The notes under the pieces are model-generated. The model was given only the letters and a program-made list of their open reading frames with translations. It was not told the origin of the DNA and made no database searches. Made by a program: the position numbers and the translations under genes. Shown here piece by piece: positions 1 to 38,174 of a DNA stretch of 64,000 nucleotides. Numbering within the stretch: position 1 is the stretch's first letter; the number at the start of each line of letters is the position of its first letter. This DNA comes from Ascaris suum (Eukaryota > Nematoda > Chromadorea > Rhabditida > Ascarididae), in the NCBI GenBank assembly GCA_013433145.1, contig CM024168.1, forward strand, positions 7,076,184 to 7,140,183, written 5' to 3'.

Positions 1-3000
1 GCTTCTTAGTTTGCGTTTCATAAGAAACTACTCGTTAAAATCAAAAAGCAAATACAAAGGCTTTTATATATGTCAGTCCGACTGTTTAGTCAAAGCTTCG
101 ATAGAAAGCTCCATAATTCGGCATTAAGCATTTACCCTACAGTGTTAAGTAGCACTCAATAGAAAATGTAACCACCGATGTAGCATATAATAGTTGCAGA
201 TGAGTCAATCAACGGATCGGATGTGAATTTTAGGCATTTCAATTTAAAATAGAAGTGAGAGACTATCGCTGGAAGGCACTTTTGCTAGCTTAGACCGTTT
301 TCATGAACCCCCGATTTAGCGTTTAGGAAGAAAAAAATAGAGTCTTTTTTTGATTTCGAAGATTGTTTGGAAGAGAAAAACTGAAAGTGATCAGCTTTCT
401 CCTTTCCTGTTACTCCTTCCTTAAGCCCACTCACCTTTTCTTTAACGAGAAGCCTAATTTTGCTGTTTACCTTGCACTAGGACGTGATATTTGCCGAATG
501 AACCGCTCCTCAACTTTTCTAAAGCTCTCAGACACGTCTGCTCTCATAAACTTTTGTTTTCCTCTTGACATTGAGATGAACAGTGAAGAAAAAACACTCA
601 AGTTTCTGTTCTGCTTTTCTCGGAAAATTGCTGACCATGCCTCTCTTTAACGTATAACATACGCACTGTTCTTCATCAGACAATTTGGCAGCAGTGTAGC
701 ACAAGGGGTCAGAATTTCTTTTTTCTTCAGCTGGTACGCCGAAAAGCTGTCATCAAAGCCAACTGAAAAACAGCCAACGAACAAGTAGATGAATCGAGTA
801 TGCGGCTTGCTGCTTAGTAAGCAATATTTCCAGAGAGGTATCAGCCACCATTGATCATTTTAATATTTACTCCAAAGTTCTTCGAAAAAAAAGAGGATTA
901 TTTAATGCATCATTGGTTTCAATGAAATTTCCGCCTATATTCAATGCAGTACGGCATATGTGGCGCTCTGCATTGCCATATAAAGAGGTAAGCACATTGC
1001 CCTCATTTATTCGGCCATTTCCATTAATGCTTAAATAAAAGCAATTATCACTTAATCGTTTCGTGGAATTAGGAACAAGCACACGAACAATAATTTTGTT
1101 CATTCCAACAAGCATTTCCTTCTTCCTTATTTATTTCTTCTATGCTACATTTCTGTGCATATGGAAATACATAACAAAAAACGGTGAACCGAAAAGTTTT
1201 GTTTTTTGATATCATCTGGAAGAATTATTAAATTTAAGTGTTATTATCGAGAGAAAAATTTGAATTTTATTCGCCTTCTCATAGGAAAGGTCACTACCCG
1301 AAGTCATTTTTGTCACGTGATCACTTGTTTGCGTTGTGCTAGGAAACAACAACATAGAGTTTGCTCTTAGAGACAACTTTTTTTTAATCGCAAAGATTTG
1401 ATCAGATATGTTCGTAGATGTTGATAGCGAAAATAATGAACTCAGTGAATACTTGTTGCGGTGGACTTCTTGTCGAATATCATAACGCATGGAAGCGAAT
1501 CTGAAAGGAGAACGAAACTGCGAGGACGAAAACAGAAGAAGAAGTTAACAGCGAATTAAGATTCTGTAAAATTCTCGACAAACGGAAACGCCCTCAAGGA
1601 GGACTTAAGTTGCGTTGATTCCAAATTCACGGAGCCTCTTCTCCTTCTCACCTTCTCTTCGATCTGTAAATGTCAATAAACTCAGTGAACTATACAGATT
1701 GCGTTCTCATTTTTCTACACAGTCTGTCTGATAGAACTTGGCGCTTTGCAGTAATGCCACTAAGAAAGGTCTTTTCAACTCGTATGACTGTAAATGACAT
1801 GAACTTGCTCTCCCACCACCCACCTATAATCCTTATCTCTTCAGAAGCTTTGTGCTGGCAGTAAAGTGTCGTTTCTCATGATTTTCAGCAGAATCCAAAC
1901 TTCATGTTAATTTGCACTAAAAGGAAAAAACATCCGCGAACTGACGTCTTAAGGATAGTATGGCATTGCCATGGGAAAAGCAGTCAGAGACCGGACTGTT
2001 TCAACGGGGCATCATTTTATAAACTTTTGTGATAGATCAAATTCAAATCATTATTCTTGATGACTGATAAGCATATCTGATATAGAGAACTCAAAATTTA
2101 TGCATTTCATAGTGTGTGCAACGATCGACAATCAATTTTTATAGATTCGAGGTAAAAGGCAGTAGGGAACTTTTCTTGAAATTGTATATAATGGTGATGA
2201 ATCGAATGTTATATAAATTCTACTCGAGGGTAAATGAGCAACGCTTTTGAATTCATCGACAAGTCAATGTTTACTACTTGAATTGTTGAATGTCACTCAC
2301 TGCTTCGTCTCTTTTAGCTCTCTGAGCGCTTGACTGACATTTCTTCTGGGCCGCTCAAATTTCTTCCTATGCATCCCCACATTCAACGAACTTCTCTTCA
2401 TTTGCGGCTAGTATTTTAATGTTTTGTTAAACATTTTCGACATTGAATCTTTCAAATTACTATCGTCAAGTGACCACTGCTAATATTTCCGTCAAAATCA
2501 TTGCATTTCCTCCCATTTCACGGCTTCTTGAATGAGGGCAAATGCTATGCCGATAAATTTAGACTTGGGTTTCTATTTCCTTGGTTGTTCGGATGTCAGT
2601 GACATATCAACCAAGATTGTTAATTCATTACATTGCGTTATCGATTTATGGGAAATGATAAATTTAGACTCCTGTGGAGAAATTAAAATCCACTATCTGA
2701 TTATGTTCAGCGCATTGCCACGAAGAAGCATTTCTTATAGCTGCAGCACCAGAAGCTATGTGACCAAGAAGCATTTTCTAAATGCGCAGAGAATTTGTGA
2801 ACCAAATGCACAACCTTCGGGGAAAATAGGAAGAAACGACTGATTACTCCGAACTTACAAAATTCTTCTACAGATATATAAACGGAAGAATTAATGGGCG
2901 AGGGGAGATCAGGGTTTTTGAGGAGTTAGGCGAGATTGTTCAACTTTGCTAAGTGCAAACTGTTCACAAATTTTTCCTCGAACGCTTTCAAGCAAGGTGA

Positions 3001-6000
3001 CGGCGTTCTCTTGAACTTTCCTCTCAGAACAACAAGTCGGGTCTACACTGTGGATGTTACCTAGCAATCTGTTATAACCACTGCATCCAAGCAGGGCAAT
3101 GAAATCACACTTACTTCAGATAACACACCGTCCTATTTCATAAAGCACAATGCAGCTACGGTCTCAATCCCTCTGAGTATGATTCTCCAGAGAAATAATT
3201 TCGTGTTGATTTGATCAATCTCCTCAGCTCGGGAAAGCAACATCATCACCCTTTATTTGGAAAAGTCTCCATCCAACTGCAGAAAATTATTGGCCAATAA
3301 GTTTGACATCATCAGATTTCAAATTTATTGAAATCATTGCGTAAGATGCAATACTGAGTTACCTTCTGTCTGGAAAACTTATCAGTGCTCCATACTGTGG
3401 CTTTTCTACCTGATCGGCCTGGATTATCTCGTCTCATTTCTCTCGTAAGCGACTGGATCACTACAGTCAATCAGAAAATTCAGACTGATTTAGCTCGGCT
3501 GTGCAAAAGTTTTTATTATTACGTGTCATATGAAACCCTTGCTCATGTCATATGAAATCTCATCATATTTCCGGATCTTCCCTAAAATGTTTGCAACCGT
3601 TCCTCCTTAATCGTTCTTTCAAGGTCAGGGTTGGCTAAACTTTTTCATCCAGTTGAGATATTATTAGTGATGTTCCCTAACGAAATATGTCCGGACCGTT
3701 CTTTTTCTTGATCTGTCTAAGCGATGCCTCCGATAATCCTTTTGGTGTATGTAGCTTATTTCCTGGTAGCTCTTAATATGATCATGCAATCGATTTACAC
3801 TATCTTCAATGTGATCATGATAAGATTAGTGAATGATCGAAACTAGGACAGCTATATTTTTCTTAAGAAAAATGCCACCTACTTTATGTACACTGCCAAT
3901 ATGACTATCCCTTCAGATTGGCCCGCTCGGTTTTGGATGGATCAAGGAAGGATTCTGTGACATTGGTGTTAAGATCAGTCCTTATTTGCACTAGAGCCGG
4001 CATTGTTCTGATATTGCATCGAAGGTCTTTAAAGTTGCAAATGTGCACTTTGTAACACAACCGTATTGACACCAAGCTATGGCATTCAGATGTGTTGTCG
4101 ACCGATCTTCGATTATTGCAAAGGCAAATGTGCACTGCTAAAGACGTGCAGGAATATTTCATCATGGTTTTCCGTAAGTTCCACATCATACTAAGCTATA
4201 AAATAACGATCGCATTTTTCCACACACCTTTTGAAAGTACTTTCTCACTCGTAGAGGAGCGCAAGTAAACGACTCACGGATATCAACTACTCAAGATCGT
4301 GCTCCACTAAATGTTTTGAACATTCTCCAATGATTCGCATATGGAATAGATTTTCAAAGTATGCTATTAAGTCACAAAGCCTTACTTGATTTCATAGTCG
4401 CTTTGACACTTAAGGTCTCAGTGATCTCATTTACTGAAAATCATTCCCATACTTTCCAGGTTATAAGTTCCATGCAGGGAAATACGCTTTGTATTTCTCT
4501 TTGTGTTTTCTTTGCACTTTCAAAAGATTTCCTCTTGCCCTCCATAATTTATTACCCGTTCATCGATGCTCTGAACTATCTCACTTCATTCATGCACTCG
4601 ATCTTGCAAGAAATTTTTGCTAAGTGTTCTGACTTATGTGTGTTGCTTACCACAGTACATATTTTCGCTTTTATTTGCAGTTTCCCTTTTTCATTTGAAT
4701 GAAGACTTCATTCATCAGAATACCGTGTAAGCTGAAATTCGCCTTCCTACGTTCGATGGTTCCTTGAGGATCTAGGCCGTAATAGAATTTATTAGATTTT
4801 AGCATATGGTTAACCTTCGCCCTTTGTTGCAGTACTTCGGACATCCTTCTTAATTGTAATATTTGCTTGAATCACTCGCGTCTTTGTTCAGCAGCTTTGG
4901 GAAAGTGGACCCACATCTTCAATTTCAGGAACTTGTAGTATTTTGTTGTTGTCGGCTGTTGCTGCACTAGTTTAGGCAGAACTGCGCATCTTCTAATCCC
5001 TTCCCGCTGCGAAACAAAAAAAACGGCGCACCAAGCTTGGCGACCAAAGGCGATGTTCGGTCAATGATCCCCTTGAGGGCCAATTTCTTGACACATTTGA
5101 CAGCGACTACACACATAAATCTTGACATGACGCTGCACTCGCTGGCCAAAACTAGATATGAGATGTTATCCGCAATGATTTCATAGCCGAAAGAAGTGGT
5201 CACCACACGCTGTAGATGTTGTGCACTTGCTCACCACATTGGTTATAACTTACTATATCCCCCTGGCCATGATAACCGACCGAGCGAATTTCATTCGGAA
5301 ATGACAACTTCGACGAGTTTTTCCCACCAAATTTGGACTTTTCTCGGTTTTTTTACTCGCAACTCTAACTCGGTTTTACAGAATGCTTTCGGTCGGTAGC
5401 AAACAGCATGTCCAAATTTCACTCGGCTTCCACTTTATCCTGCTGGCTCAAATCCTTTTGTCGGTTACCGTTTGTCGCTTGCCCAATGAAACGTCGAAAA
5501 TGTAAACCATGTATGTCAAACTTCGTCTCCATCGTTTTCAGTTGATGAAATATACGAAAAAAAAAACATTGTGCCAGCAAAAAAAAACTTCAGTTTTTTG
5601 GACATCGTAAGACGCTATTCAGCAATGTCTCTACTTCCATGTACTCGAATTAGAAGGTTAGAAACTGCAAAGAGATTGATGCTGGAGGTGGGATCGTCGT
5701 TTGAAAAACAGTCAGAAAAGATGAAACTGCTTTAATATTAGCGATGTTTTCAAAATAGACACATTAATGCTGTTGTGCTATAAAAGCGTAGCGTAATAAC
5801 GATTGTGTGTAAGGCATCAACTATCCAAAATACTGCACTATGACAGCTATGGAATATGCCCTCATTAACTAAGCCTCAAGCGTCAAATTGCCTATTTTCA
5901 TCGGCGATATTAGCCCTAACGTTGAAGGTTCATGGCCCGCCAATATCTGTTTTTCTAAAACTGTGAAACCATAGAAAATGGCTTAAACGCTTTCGCGAAG

Positions 6001-8245
6001 TCACTTGCAGAAAATGAAATTATTTGAGAATAATCTCAAGCAACGGGGCATGCTTTAGTGACCACATTCCAATTTGCATAAAACTGAGGGGAATTGCAAT
6101 GAAAAAAAGGACTCTTCGGATTTATGAAGGACTGGAAGAAATTCACTTTCGGAAGCTCCGATAATGGGATCAGTGAAGCGAGCAGATTTGACGAAGCAAT
6201 TTGGCCGAAGCCGACACCTCACTTCGTTGCTTTCAACGTTGGCGCCCGATTATCTCTAGAAGGAGAAATGCGCAAACTGTGTTTCCTCTAAAGTATTTAT
6301 ACTCACAAGTTGTTGCAATTGGAGAATATTTAAAAGCGGTAATATGTTCCAATTTTTTCAAAGAAACTGAATACGTGAATCTTATTATCATGGGTTCAAT
6401 ACGTAAACTGTAAGAGAAAGACTTCTTCAATTCAAAAGTCTATCATAGTCCTTAAGGAGGGCCATATCGAAATTGCGACGTTCCTCAATTGCTGCACTGT
6501 AAGCCGATTTGTTATAGCAGGATTGTTTTCTTTCGTCAACGAGGTAAACCAGCAGTGAATTTCTTCACCAACTTTCTTCCGATGTAAGTTTTCGTGTCGA
6601 AAGAGGCAGAGAGAATTCCCATTCTCTTCCCCCTTGTGTATCATTGCAGCGCAAAATATGTCTTAAAATTTTTGTGCTGCTAAATTTTTCTTTGCCTCAA
6701 ATTTTATGCAGTGTCACTTGTCAGATTTTTGCGACTAATTTTTGTTCGCAATAACGTGAATTTGGAGAGTGAAACTGTGTATATGTTCCCTTCACGATCA
6801 TCTCGCACACTTACTGCAAGCTTCAGTTTCTTCAAAGCCTTTAGAATTATACACTTTGAAATGCTGCCATCAGAATTATACAGTAACGTATATTTTCGAT
6901 GGGGGTTGAAGCTTCTGAGTTGAAAACTCCGGAATAATTTATTATTCTGTTTGGTGATTGATGATAGGTTCGCTAGCGAATGGCGACTTTTTCTTCGACA
7001 TCCATCGATTATTACGGTATCCCGAGGATATATCTATGAAGCGGAAAAACTTTTCAATAAATAAAAAGCCAAATTTGGCTCCTCAGCTTAAATTCACAAA
7101 ATTTCGTTCGAGTAATTTTTAGAATTGCACAAACGTCCGAAATGTCTTCAGAACTAGAGAAGTACAAAAGTAACGATAATTGATAAAAAATTCTCCAGTT
7201 TAGAAGCATGTTGAGTCAATTTTGCATAAATTTGGTTCCGGTTGAAAGTGCTTCAAAGCTGAACATTTTCTTATATGGCATGCATTTTTTTGTTCAACAC
7301 TCAGCCGTCAGATTTTGGTCTATGCCCACTTTCCCCAACACGAAGAATAGAGCAGAAATACGTTTAAATCTTTCAAGTTAATCCTGCAGCATATTCACAA
7401 GCACCTTTCTTGCAACCTTTAGTAGTTTTTGGCTTTTACAGTAGTCGGCCTGGTAAGTGAAGCCACTCTTTCCAGAGCTCGCCCGCAACCTAATCCAATG
7501 TGAGTGATAAACGCAAACTTTGGATCTTTCAGGCTGCAATCAGACTGTACATAAACGCCGCAGAGAACTGAGAATTTATGAGAACTTATGGATTCTGCAG
7601 AGATGATAAGGGATGCATAAATCTTTTTCTGTAATCCCTTTCATAATTGTTAAGAACTATTAACAATTAGGACATGACTGGGACAAATGAGCCGATATTG
7701 CAGAAAATATGATCAGAGCCCATTCATTCTAATAAAGCGCACAACGGCGATTAATATGTATATGAACTCATAAAAGCTGGGTGAAACGGACACGCGAGCA
7801 TAGAAAGAAGAAAATGACAACGATACGGATATAAAATGTCAACAGCCCTTTTGTTCCTTTATCGTTTTTTTTTTCATTTGCTTGTGCTGTGGTTCCTTCT
7901 AACATCTTCCTTTCCTGACTCTATAAAGAACCTTTTTCTTCAATTGCTTCCCAAAATCAATTTCTTTCTCCCCAATTACATCTCTATTTCCATGAAATCC
8001 GGCCATCCGACCTATGAGTAGTAAAGAAAAAAAGTTAAGGCAACACGGTCCATCTCAAAATCATGGCTACTGTTTCCCGACATTATTGCATATTTTCATG
8101 CTGAATGCCGTGATAAATTTGCTCATCGTCATAATATATGGCAGATTTGAAGATGGTTATTGGGGACATGATCTCTAAATTACAGAACCCTTAGCAAGTT
8201 GCAAATCTTATTATTTAACTCAAAATTTTGAATAACCAAACGTAC
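1..8245. other. Gene-poor AT-rich stretch
   Basis: I see no exon series with matching splice phases on either strand. The open frames present (for example 363-650, 4361-4702 on + and 867-1115, 4967-5206 on -) are about the length expected by chance at this base composition and match no family I know. One perfect-looking microexon context lies at 7442-7452 and is described in the findings. Confidence 0.6.
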
Positions 8246-8856
8246 ACTTTTTTTCATTTGCTTCGTTAGCTCAAAGCATTCCTTTCGATAACTTGAATTC
8301 ACCCATGCATACATTTTGATGGATCGGAAAATAAATGCTAGTTTATAGTTTGTGCGAAAAAGAGTCATTTGCCAAAGAATATTTCTTGTGAAAGAAATAC
8401 AGGAAGAGATGAGGAAGTAAAGGAAAATGGAGAAAGAGAGTCACGAATGCGCCAGCAGAAAACTTTCCACACTTTTTTGCTCTTTTGAGCTTTACACGAG
8501 AAGGGCATTCACTAATGATATGTCAAAAACATATCAACTTTCACGATTACACGAGAAGGGAAGTCATACGATTGCTGCCTGACAAATCTGCACAGTGTTC
8601 GCTTAAAATAGACTCAAAAGAGCAAAAAAGTGTGGAAAGTTTTCTGCTGGCGCATTCGTGACTCTCTTTCTCCATTTTCCTTTACTTCCTCATCTCTTCC
8701 TGTATTTCTTTCACAAGAAATATTCTTTGGCAAATGACTCTTTTTCGCACAAACTATAAACTAGCATTTATTTTCCGATCCATCAAAATGTATGCATGGG
8801 TGAATTCAAGTTATCGAAAGGAATGCTTTGAGCTAACGTAGCAAATGAAAAAAAGT
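8246..8856. repeat. Long inverted repeat, 2 x 244 bp with 123-bp spacer
   Basis: The left arm 8246-8489 and the right arm 8613-8856 are reverse complements; by eye I find a single mismatch (near 8263). The spacer 8490-8612 contains two copies of TTACACGAGAAGGG. Such near-identity implies a recent foldback element, a recent inverted duplication or active gene conversion. I see no transposase frame in the arms; the two opposite-strand copies of the same short frame are simply the two arms. Confidence 0.93.
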
Positions 8857-10961
8857 TATGTGTGTCCAGGTGTCTGTGTGTCTGTGTGCGCTCTCGTACA
8901 TGTGAATAAGGTGTCGAGAAAAATACTTTCGTTAACACTCCACAGCGCCTCAAAACCTCCTCGATTCAATCCGTCAGCTCTTCATATGAAACGAACCGTT
9001 GGATTCGTTTAACCTTCAAGCGCCACAACTTAAAATTCGCGACTGCAAACCTGGTACTGTGGCGAACATCAGAATGAGCAAACGAATAGCTGCAATTACT
9101 TCAGTCGTGCACAGAAATTAAAGGACACACAAAATAGGAGATTACATAATGTGCACTTTTAATATAGAATTGTTTATGTGCTTATGCTGATGTAATGACA
9201 ACACCACAATTTAAGGACAGTATTTGAAAAGATCATAAACTTCCTTCCTCATTGAATAGGAAGATATTTAAACAACAGCTGAGCCTTCAGTGGAAAATCT
9301 TGGTCAGTTTACTGAAAAATACGACGTCAATTAACTAAAGCATATTTTCTCAAATTTTAGTGGAAGTTAAAACCCCGGGCTTCGAAATGTACGATATAAT
9401 CGTTTGTACTCGGGAACTTTTAAATGAAATCTTCTAGTGTTCAGCTGACAAGCAGGGATGGGTGAGTTTATGAGGCACCGCCTCTTTGTCCCGCCTTCTT
9501 TCTCAGTGTTTTTTGTGTTGATAACCGTTCATTGAAAGTGCTTTTCTCGCGTTTATATTTTGCCATAAGCGGAGCGCTGTTGCTTCCATTAAAATCTCTA
9601 ATATTCATTTTCAGCACTGTATAACATTTCACTAAGAGACACAATGGGTCTTCTGCAACTCTGCTGAATAATAAACGGCTGTAAAGTTTTGTCTAACACA
9701 ATTGTCATAATCGTTCAATGATCATTACTCGTAGCCTTCTGAAGCTATTATCAGCCTCATCGAGAGATAAATATCATCCTTAAACTTTAACGATACCTTA
9801 GTAGATATCGTGGGAGCCTAATCTTCAGCACTTCTTTGCACTCAGGACAAATATTGTGGAAGGCATAAATTGGCTACCATTTGAGGCCTTTGTTTTCTGC
9901 TGGTCAGAGCACCAGACAAGCAACCAAGCAGGCAAAATTTAATATGCAAATCTATAACTGCTTTGAACATACCTATCGATTGCACTCATATCTCATACTC
10001 CATGTGATGTCGGTATCGGTTAGCTGGTATCATTTTTTGATAGCGCAGCTCACTTACTGCTATAATTTGTGAAGTATGTGCCTACATCGTTGTGCTAGCT
10101 GACACATCCTATGATTTGAAAATATCATGCCATAGTAGCACAACATAGGAGAAGGTAATATACGTAATCATAAGGCCTTATGCTTTTCTCGCTTATCGTT
10201 GACGCTTTGCATAAATCATAATGAATTGTTGAATGTTAGTTATGCATGATGCTGAATTTAGTAATGTAATTTTCTAATGGCATTTTCGCTGCCTCGGAGT
10301 GATCACCTATTCTAACGTCATCTAACAATTTGTTTTTATTTGTATTTCGAGCCATGATTAAACACAATAGTGATCTTAGGTAATCTAACAGAGACAATAA
10401 TTTTCATATTGATATTCGCGTTAATGAACGCAGCCGTAAGAAAATACAACTTAGTGCACTGAGTTCTGTGGTTTTGGATTGTTTATCGTTTATAAAACTT
10501 TGATGTGTGAAAGGAAAGGGCACATGTCCGAACTCTGAATAATAATGTCAACGATGCGAATAAGAGGACTCCAGATATCTCACAAAGCAAAGATCCTGCC
10601 AGCTCTTTCAAGTGAATGAAGTCTGAGCTTCCGGAAGAAGGAGACGATTTCAGGAGGGAGGAAAAAGAGCGATTTCAGTTGTACGTTGAGCGTACAATCC
10701 CCTATTTTATTTTTCTCGCATAGATTTTAATGTTATTGCTCAGCGATGCATTGTAGATATCGCAAATGTTATTTATGCTGCCATAATGCATTTAATAATG
10801 CGTTGATTACACCTACGATATCATGTATTAAATATTAAAACAATAATGTGAAATATTTTCAGGATTAGATCGCCAATGTTAACAAAACGATTTCTCGAGT
10901 GTCAGCTCATCTGATCTGATTTGTTATCACTACTAATAGACAGTGGTCCAGATATATTGCA
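8857..10961. other. Upstream region of the GPCR gene, no coding exon identified
   Basis: This 2.1-kb stretch begins with a TGTGTG-rich segment at 8858-8890 and is otherwise AT-rich single-copy-looking sequence. It should contain promoter or 5' untranslated exons of the downstream receptor gene, but I cannot point to a specific promoter element. Confidence 0.4.
10854..10862 (+). promoter_or_regulatory. Candidate splice acceptor (cis or SL trans-splice) for the receptor 5' end
   Basis: ATATTTTCAG ends at 10862, 99 bases before the chosen ATG, and matches the nematode acceptor consensus. The frame of the ATG contains TAG and TGA stops between this site and 10962, so whatever is joined here would be 5' untranslated sequence. 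It could receive a spliced leader or an upstream non-coding exon; this is inference. Confidence 0.3.
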
Positions 10962-34610
<23,649 letters not shown>

Positions 34611-37600
34611 GAGTATATTGATGTGCACTGTAGATGTCTCCGCTGTAAAGAACACGAATCTGCTGCTTGTGGGTCGACATTTCTGTACAAATATGTATGT
34701 ACTTTTTGCATAGAGACTACGATTTCCCCGAACACCTGGCCAACCAATTTGAATAACATGGCACGAAACACATCAGCAAACAGAACACGCAAAGAAACAA
34801 CACTCCCAATCACTACGTTGAATGATGGCCAGAAACTTGCTTGCGATTTGCAACCCTAACACGTCAAATTTAGGAGACACTCGGTGGACTGCAACGGTAT
34901 TTCAGATATTGCGGAATCTCCAGAATTTTCCATTTTTAAACATTAAAATAGGAATTAACTTGCACAAGAAAAATCTTGCACCCATATTGCCTCATATATA
35001 ACGAGTGCTGTTCTTGTTCAAGTTCAAAAATTTCCCTCTGAGGATGAGCACCTAATGGTTTATTGAATAATCCTTTCTTCGAGAAGCATATCTTCCTCCA
35101 CGCTTTCATTTATCACTTTGTAGCAACAGCATGAATTACCAACAAATACATACAAACCACTGTCAAACGGAGACATCTATTACAGGATATGAAAAGCTCT
35201 CGCTCGACGAGACCGTCGGAGGACAGCGGTGTTTCGAAAACATCAAATCTAAAAACTGTTCGTGGGATCCAAACGCTAATTGCATGAACATTCCTTTCAC
35301 CAACAAATTTTGGGCAACTTCTTGGCGGTCCTCTGATGCTTGGGTTCTTCCGCAACCCTCCTTTTCTGCTTACCGACTAAAAAAGCGGCCATCTGGTATT
35401 GCATTCCTTTCGCCCCCAATACAAGGTGAACAGACACCGCATAAGTGGACCTCATTTTCAAGTAAATTTACTTAGAAGTTAATTCACTGGTGGCATATCC
35501 TTCGAAATATTATCATTTTCGAGGATGAATCATCGCGTAGGCATGCATCTGGTTCCCTACCTCAGCCACATACAAATTCTCATTTGGTGCCACTGCGAGG
35601 CTAAAGACCAGCTGACTTGTCAGCTAGTTGAGGAAGTAGTGTGATAGGATAGCGAGATGTGGAACTCAACCACGAGTAGGTTTACAACCACGACAAGTTC
35701 AGCGGAGAATCTTCAACGCTGGAAAATGCGAGGAAGTAGAAAAAATTTTCAGTTCATGCAAATGAAACGAGATGAAATTTCCTGTGCTGAGTGAACGAAA
35801 CACAAATAACATACACTGGCTTTTGGAGAGAGCGATAATAAACGAATTACGAAGTACCAATGAGAGCGTTATCACTTCTCATCAAGCAATAGCGTTATTG
35901 TCGAAGCCAAATGCTGCTTTAATAAAGGACTGGATAAGCACACTGTTTATCACTCTTGCTCATTTACATATTATGGAACATGTTAATGTAAACACAATAT
36001 AACAAAGACGAGTATAACAGATGCGACGAAGAGTGTAAAGCACAACAAACATTTAACACCCGACTTATGCTGGTTAGAAACGGTCCCACCAAACTATTTA
36101 ACAATACAATAAATCAACGAACCCAACATCCTAACCCTTAATTGCGTCAAATGCTACAACTACGTTCACGTGCAAAGAATGTGCCTCTCAATTCAGAGGT
36201 AAAAAATCCACTCAGCGAAATCCATTCCGATGGCAATTTTCCCAGCAAGATGGTGTGATGGTGCGCAGGTCGATATTAGACAAAAAGGGCTCTATATGAA
36301 GTAACTTTAAAAACTGAAGAGTTAAGCACATCGACGGGTGTTGGGGGTGGATGGACTGAGTGGAGGACATGGTCTCCTTTAAATGGAGGGCTCATAATCC
36401 TTATTGGGAACAAAAAGACACAGGACACTAGTGGAGTGGATGATAAGTGAAACGACAAATAAATGAAAGTAAGGCAAATGTTGGAAAGGAGACCCTCCAA
36501 AGCCTTGATAGAGGACACAGCAAGGATGATAAAAAGTGCGAAAGGCGCGATTAGCAAGAGGTTTTGACACTGTTATGTTTTATTCAAGAAAAAGGCTAAT
36601 AACTTCTACAAGCACTGCAGCGAACTATCAGCTTCTCCTAACATGTGGATATCAAGTTAGTTCAGCATTTCGATAAAAGCTCCTTAACATTCATTCTAAA
36701 CCTTACCCATTATGTTAACCTAGCTCCTCGACCAAGATAAGTCTTTTCCAGCATATTCACAAATTCACATGAGCTGATGTTTATGCGCTGCGCCATATCA
36801 CACGCTCCTTCCCTCTTCCTTCATGGAGAGACATGTGTGCCTCCCATCCCCTTCCCCTCCCCCCCTTTCCCACCCCAACCTCGTTGAAACAGCGGACAGT
36901 TGCGAAAGGTATCAAAAGTTTAAACAGTCGGGGAATTCAGTCAATCGACGATGCGTCTCCGATCTCGTGCAGAGTTTAACATATCAGGCAATGAAGTATC
37001 CTTAACGGTTTAGAAAGTGCACTTGATTCTCCATAACCCAGCACTCAAACAATTCCACATCATAAAATGTCCTATCCAAACACAAAAAGTCGCAATAAAT
37101 AGAGCGAAATGAAAGGCGAACAGCAACTGCGTATGTGAAAATAATATCACAGTGGGAAGCAATCAATGATAAAGCAACTCGAATAACTTAGACATCACAT
37201 ATTTGCCACATACATGCGGTCAACTTCACAATTCAACTCAACTTGAGATCAAACTTGACGACTTGCGTTCTCGTCGTTCATTTACAACGGATCAAGCAAT
37301 ACACTAACTTAGCATAAACTTGCAGAAGGTCACTCAAATAAATATCCAATAATAGGTCGGGCTCACTGTATAAAAGTCTTCCCAAGCCCACTACCATTTG
37401 AAGCACTAAACTTCTAAAACGAGTGAGAGATTATCACCACGCTCACCATAGCCAAATTTATTGTTTTGATATGCTAGGCGTGAAAAGAACAATTAAAGAT
37501 ATCAACAATATAATCGTTAGGAAAACGCCATAGATAGCTAATTAATGATATATGCCACTGCAAAGTAAGTACTTTACGAGTTGCAAGTGATATTTCACTG

Positions 37601-38100
37601 ATGTTTCAAGTTATATTAACATGCGGTGATCAGAATAATATCTACATGGACGGATAGGCGACAAACTGCTTGAAAAAAGCGAGTTTGCAGTACGTTATTG
37701 ACAGCTGACGACGACTTGAAAAAACAAGTTGGGCTCTTGCTACTTCTCACATTTCACTAAAAAACTTGTTTGAGATCGACCAGCCTGCGCTAGATCACTG
37801 CTTGAGCGATAAAGGAGGACCGACTGCAGAGAGGGCACCGTTGCAGAACCGCACACAGCGCGGAATAGTAAATTTGGGAGTTGTGTACTGTGAAAGTAAA
37901 CTTGAAAAAGTGAGTGTAAAAATAAAGGTAATAGTTATAAAGGACACGTTATAAGAGCTGACGGTTTTTTAATAACCCAACAAAAGATCGAAGTGCATTT
38001 CGCCTTTTTCTTCAGTATGGCAATAGAATTACGTTACATTCAACGAAAGCCGTGAGTGTGAGTGAGCCCGCATTTTGATGAACGGCAGTACGTCGACTTC
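34611..38100. other. Intergenic region between convergent genes
   Basis: This 3.5-kb region should hold both 3' untranslated regions and poly(A) sites. An ATTAAA-type signal on the - strand lies at 37973-37968, about 130 bases beyond the GTPase stop. A C-rich pyrimidine run occurs at 36840-36882. Open frames at 35131-35475 and 37766-37954 match nothing I know, so I do not call them genes. Confidence 0.5.
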
Positions 38101-38174
38101 CTAAAGGTCCATCATAATAGCTGCGTTCGACTTCTCGGGTTTCAATTTCTTTGACAACGAAAACTTTGACTCAC
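38101..38174 (-). CDS. NKIRAS: kappaB-Ras exon 7 (C-terminus)
   Basis: The acceptor TTTAATTTCAG precedes GT, completing an Arg codon. Encodes [15 protein letters not shown] and a final MMDL, then TAG at 38103-38101. The ESKFSLSKK motif corresponds to the SKSAFPLSRK tail of vertebrate NKIRAS. Confidence 0.9.

Noticed and set aside
35131..35475. 114-codon + strand frame between the convergent genes
   Set aside because: No domain recognised and the opposite strand is equally open; probably chance.
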